A stretch of DNA of 8,967 nt. It comes from Elusimicrobiota bacterium (GTDB lineage: Bacteria; Elusimicrobiota; Elusimicrobia; F11). Shown here piece by piece: positions 6,804-8,967 of the stretch. A model generated the notes under the pieces. That model searched no databases, was not told where the DNA came from, and was given only the letters and a program-made list of their open reading frames with translations. The stretch is from assembly GCA_022709485.1 (NCBI GenBank), contig JAKLIS010000035.1:1-8967 (forward strand). The letters run 5' to 3'. Each line of letters opens with the position of its first letter. The first letter of the stretch is position 1. The position numbers and the translations under genes were made by a program.

Positions 6804-6979
6804 TTTTCTCTTCCTAGCGAAAAAATTCTACTTTATCCACCATATACAATTTATTGTAATGAGACGAGATTAAATACTCCTTAAGATTGGGTTAATTTTT
6901 CCGATCCGATCCAAAAAGACTCTTAAAAAACAGGGGTATTTTTCAAATTTAAGGTTGTGGATTTTTTCCCCTAACCATT
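6804..6979. other. upstream region of the acyltransferase-oxidase operon
   Basis: This noncoding stretch should hold the leftward promoter. I found no -10/-35 pair of good quality. It contains the inverted repeat TACAAT-TT-ATTGTA (6845-6858), about 42 bases before the acyltransferase start, which could be an operator or could be chance in AT-rich DNA, and a tandem GATCC/GATCC-like duplication (CCGATCCGATCC, 6901-6912). Confidence 0.4.
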
Positions 6980-7150
6980 TTAAATAAATGAAGGCCCTGA
7001 ACAAGGGGGGTCAAAGCGTTTTTTCCCGGCAAAATACTCTTGGCGTTTTAGCTTTAACAGCTTCCTGACTGCTTTATGGCGTCGCCAGGTCCGGCGGGCC
7101 GGGCTAAAAAGGACCACCAATGTTTGATTCCATTTTTCTTGATTTTTCAT
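6980..7150 (-). CDS. possible small basic protein, 56 residues
   Basis: This is a short ORF that I do not recognise. It opens with MKNQEKWNQTLVVLF, followed by a strongly basic middle (SPARRTWRRHKAVRKLLKLK) and the ending RQEYFAGKKRFDPPCSGPSFI, which carries a single Cys. In favour: AAGGGGG (7155-7161) sits 4 bases before the ATG, a near-consensus ribosome binding site, and the coding stretch is richer in G+C than its flanks. It has the same orientation as the downstream acyltransferase and the upstream ABC genes. Against: the length is easily open by chance, there is no recognised domain, and about 176 bases separate it from the next gene. A hairpin-prone GC-rich segment (7092-7107) lies inside it. 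Confidence 0.35.
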   Translation of the reverse strand: MKNQEKWNQTLVVLFSPARRTWRRHKAVRKLLKLKRQEYFAGKKRFDPPCSGPSFI

Positions 7151-7199
7151 GAATCCCCCTTTTAGGGTGTAAGCTTTTCTTTAAAATTACGAGTCTTTG

Positions 7200-7215
7200 C
7201 CCAATAAATATTGGG
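7200..7215. repeat. inverted repeat CCCAATA-AA-TATTGGG
   Basis: Seven-base perfect arms are separated by two bases, a compact operator-like dyad 50 bases upstream of the possible small gene at 7150. It abuts and overlaps the CRP-like dyad at 7214. Confidence 0.45.
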
Positions 7216-7229
7216 TGAAATATGTCACA
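7214..7229. promoter_or_regulatory. possible CRP/FNR-family binding site
   Basis: GGTGA-N6-TCACA matches the CRP core TGTGA-N6-TCACA at 9 of 10 positions. It lies 64 bases upstream of the possible small gene at 7150. A match this good can arise by chance in a window of this size, so it is a candidate only. Confidence 0.25.
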
Positions 7230-7385
7230 GCACCGCTATTCATGGCTAGCAACAGGCTTGCCTCCAAATTTGCCTCGTATTTTAAGCCTTTTCGGTTGGA
7301 TGTGGGGACATTCGGGTTTTGTTCAATGTGTTTCGGGAATTGTTTTCTTTAACAAAACGTCAAAGCGACAGGAAAAATAATGACA

Positions 7386-8657
7386 TCATCCGGCCTTTCG
7401 AAGGGCCGTGGCAATATCAAGACGAGATGCTTTAATGGCGGGAATAATAGAAGAAAGAATGGCGGTCATAAGGGCCAGAAAAAACGCCCCAACAAGCTCT
7501 TGCCAGACAATGAGAGGTTCGGAAACCCATCCAACGGAAAATCCCGGCGCCACCGGCATGGGAATCCCGATTTTTTGAACGGCCATGGTCAACGAGGTTC
7601 CCAAAAGAACCCCCCCCAATCCTCCCAAAAATCCTAGAAAAAAACCTTCCAAGACAAACAATTGAACGATTCGTTTTTGTTTTAAACCGATGGCCCGTAA
7701 AGTCCCCACTTCCACCGTTCGCTCAAAAATCACCATATTCATGGTGTTGAAAATAATGAGGATGATTAAAATTCCCATGATAAATTTCACTACTTTTGAC
7801 CAACTTCCAAACAGCGTTCTCGTTTTCCAATAAAAGTCATTCAAATCTTTCCAGGTGGAAACGTCAATCACCCAACCCTTTTTATGGGCCAGGGTCAGGA
7901 TTTGATCTTTAAAACGGTCGGTGTCTTCTGTTTTATTCAAGTAGCCCACGATGGTATGGATTCCGTCGGATCGAACGAGTTTCTGAGCCGTGGCCAGAGG
8001 CATTCTCACTGCCATTCGATCAAGCTCGTCTATCCCGGTGCTGATGATTCCGCGGATGCGAACGTCTTGCCCGTTTATCGATCCCTCTGCCGTCCGAGTC
8101 AAGAATATCAACCCGTCCCCTACGTCAACACCAAAGTTTTTGGCCAAGATGTGAGCCACTTGGATCCCACTCGGATCATTTTCGGCCAAAGAGTCTCCCT
8201 TCACCAGTAGTAAACCCAATTCCATTCGAACAATTTCGGCCGTTGATGATAGGCCCTTGGACGTCCGCGCCTCGGCCCATTTGTTGTCGGGATCAAGCCC
8301 GAAACAAATGGTTGCCACCGATTTTTCCCCGTCGCTTAGAAAACCACCAAAATATAATTCCGGTGACAATACCTGGCTCTCGGGGATTTTTTTTAGCTGA
8401 GAGATCAGGGGCCCATAGTCGTTCAATAGATAATCAAAAGGCGCGAGATTGCCATATTCTCTAAATCCTTTTTTTTGAATTCTGATGTGGCCCGTCTGGG
8501 AATAAATGCTGTTTTCTCTCACCTTTATAAATAGGTCTTCAAAAAATCCCCCCACAAAAATGAGACAGGCCACGCCGAAACTGATGGCGCCCATGGTGGC
8601 GAAGGATCTTTTCTTATGCCGGAAAACGTTTCGAAAGGCCAAGCGAATCAAGCTCAT
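7386..8657 (-). CDS. ABC transporter permease, FtsX/MacB (LolC/E-like) type
   Basis: This is a 423-residue integral membrane subunit of a type VII-like ABC transporter. One N-terminal helix lies at about 19-42 (FATMGAISFGVACLIFVGG). A large extracytoplasmic MacB-PCD-type domain spans about 45-285. Three C-terminal helices follow at about 289-310, 333-358 and 387-408. The conserved coupling motif ERTVEVGTLRAIGLKQKRI (312-330) follows the second helix, and the protein ends with the typical PAIKASRLDIATALR. Such permeases move lipoproteins, lipids or peptides from the outer leaflet of the inner membrane by mechanotransmission and need an ATPase subunit, not visible here. The ATG has GGGGA 6 bases upstream and lies 16 bases after the preceding permease gene, so they form one operon. 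The specific cargo is unknown; a LolCE-like role is an inference. Confidence 0.92.
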   Translation of the reverse strand: MSLIRLAFRNVFRHKKRSFATMGAISFGVACLIFVGGFFEDLFIKVRENSIYSQTGHIRIQKKGFREYGNLAPFDYLLNDYGPLISQLKKIPESQVLSPELYFGGFLSDGEKSVATICFGLDPDNKWAEARTSKGLSSTAEIVRMELGLLLVKGDSLAENDPSGIQVAHILAKNFGVDVGDGLIFLTRTAEGSINGQDVRIRGIISTGIDELDRMAVRMPLATAQKLVRSDGIHTIVGYLNKTEDTDRFKDQILTLAHKKGWVIDVSTWKDLNDFYWKTRTLFGSWSKVVKFIMGILIILIIFNTMNMVIFERTVEVGTLRAIGLKQKRIVQLFVLEGFFLGFLGGLGGVLLGTSLTMAVQKIGIPMPVAPGFSVGWVSEPLIVWQELVGAFFLALMTAILSSIIPAIKASRLDIATALRKAG

Positions 8658-8673
8658 TTGAAATCCCCGTTAT

Positions 8674-8967
8674 TCAATTGCTGACCCTTAAAGATGCCGT
8701 GATTTCCATCTTCACCGCTTTTACACTGGGCCAAATGGAAGCCAAAATGCTGGTGACCACAGCCAAAATAAAAGCAGACAAAACCGCCGAAGGCACAAGG
8801 GCCGGTTGAGCCACCCATTCAAAGACGGCGCCCGGGGGAGGCGGCATGACAATTCCCACCTTTTGAACAATCGCGGTCACAATAACACCAATCCCCGCTC
8901 CCAAAAGACCGCCTATCACGCCGAGAAGGGTCCCCTCGGTAACCAAAATACGGACGACTTTCCATCT
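8674..8967 (-). CDS. second FtsX/MacB-type ABC permease, C-terminal part only
   Basis: This is the C-terminal end of another ABC permease, cut by the window edge. The frame is open to the last base, reading RWKVVRILVTEG at its start, so the TTG at 8946 is not the true start. Visible are the last two membrane helices (around LLGVIGGLLGAGIGVIVTAIV and AVLSAFILAVVTSILASIW), the loop VGIVMPPPPGAVFEW, and the end PSVKAVKMEITASLR. Aligned by eye, it is identical to the end of the downstream permease at about 40% of positions, including VQK-G-MP, W-V and the terminal I-LR. The two are therefore tandem paralogues and probably form a heterodimeric transporter. The ATPase gene is expected farther upstream, outside the window. 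Confidence 0.88.
   Translation of the reverse strand, partial: RWKVVRILVTEGTLLGVIGGLLGAGIGVIVTAIVQKVGIVMPPPPGAVFEWVAQPALVPSAVLSAFILAVVTSILASIWPSVKAVKMEITASLRVSN

Larger units (their letters stand above)
7151..7385. other. intergenic region downstream of the ABC permease
   Basis: There is no recognised gene between the ABC permease stop and the possible small ORF. It holds the two dyads at 7200-7229. A minus-strand frame is open for 53 codons (7187-7348) but has no start codon with a ribosome binding site near its beginning. No clear terminator follows the permease gene; TTGTT-TCTTT-AACAA-like symmetry near 7340-7355 is weak. Confidence 0.4.

Noticed and set aside
7092..7107. GC-rich hairpin as terminator
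   Set aside because: No T run follows the stem in either direction of transcription; on the minus strand the T run precedes it.
7187..7348. Minus-strand frame open for 53 codons with a fairly protein-like translation (ends in ...TQYLLGKDS)
   Set aside because: There is no usable start codon near its beginning; the only ATG leaves 18 residues. Open frames of this length are expected by chance. It may be a gene remnant, but that is not supportable.

Overview
The window reads as an ordinary bacterial chromosome segment with roughly even base composition. It most likely comes from a diderm (Gram-negative type) bacterium. The evidence is a pair of lipoprotein-release-type ABC permeases (LolC/E-like), a muropeptide-recycling gene set and a FeeM-like N-acyl amino acid synthase. 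The phylum cannot be fixed from sequence alone. There is no rRNA, tRNA, CRISPR array, transposase or phage gene.

Left part, plus strand (2-3268): an operon that enters the window already open. It encodes a YkfC-like NlpC/P60 endopeptidase, then an APC-superfamily amino-acid permease whose start overlaps the peptidase stop (ATGA), then a DUF819 membrane protein. The DUF819 reading frame extends well upstream of its first ATG into the permease gene. This fits uptake and breakdown of peptidoglycan peptides and their amino acids. A consensus-like promoter right after DUF819 appears to drive a small membrane protein gene (3335-3586).

Middle (3587-4366): about 780 bases between convergent genes with no convincing ORF. 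It holds a pyrimidine-rich tract, a 38-base hairpin-forming repeat present twice, further stem-loops and two 14-base perfect palindromes placed end to end.

Centre right, minus strand (6803 down to 4367): a two-gene overlapping operon. The first gene encodes a GNAT-fold protein resembling FeeM-type N-acyl amino acid synthases. The second encodes a vanillyl-alcohol oxidase / p-cresol methylhydroxylase family flavoprotein. The pair is the strongest candidate for an undescribed system: a short pathway that makes an N-acyl amino acid, plausibly an acyl-tyrosine, and then oxidises its phenolic side chain. The substrate is an inference.

Right part, minus strand: an intergenic region (6804-7385) holding a possible 56-residue basic protein gene and inverted-repeat motifs, followed by two tandem, clearly paralogous FtsX/MacB-type ABC permease genes. 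The upstream permease gene is cut by the window end.
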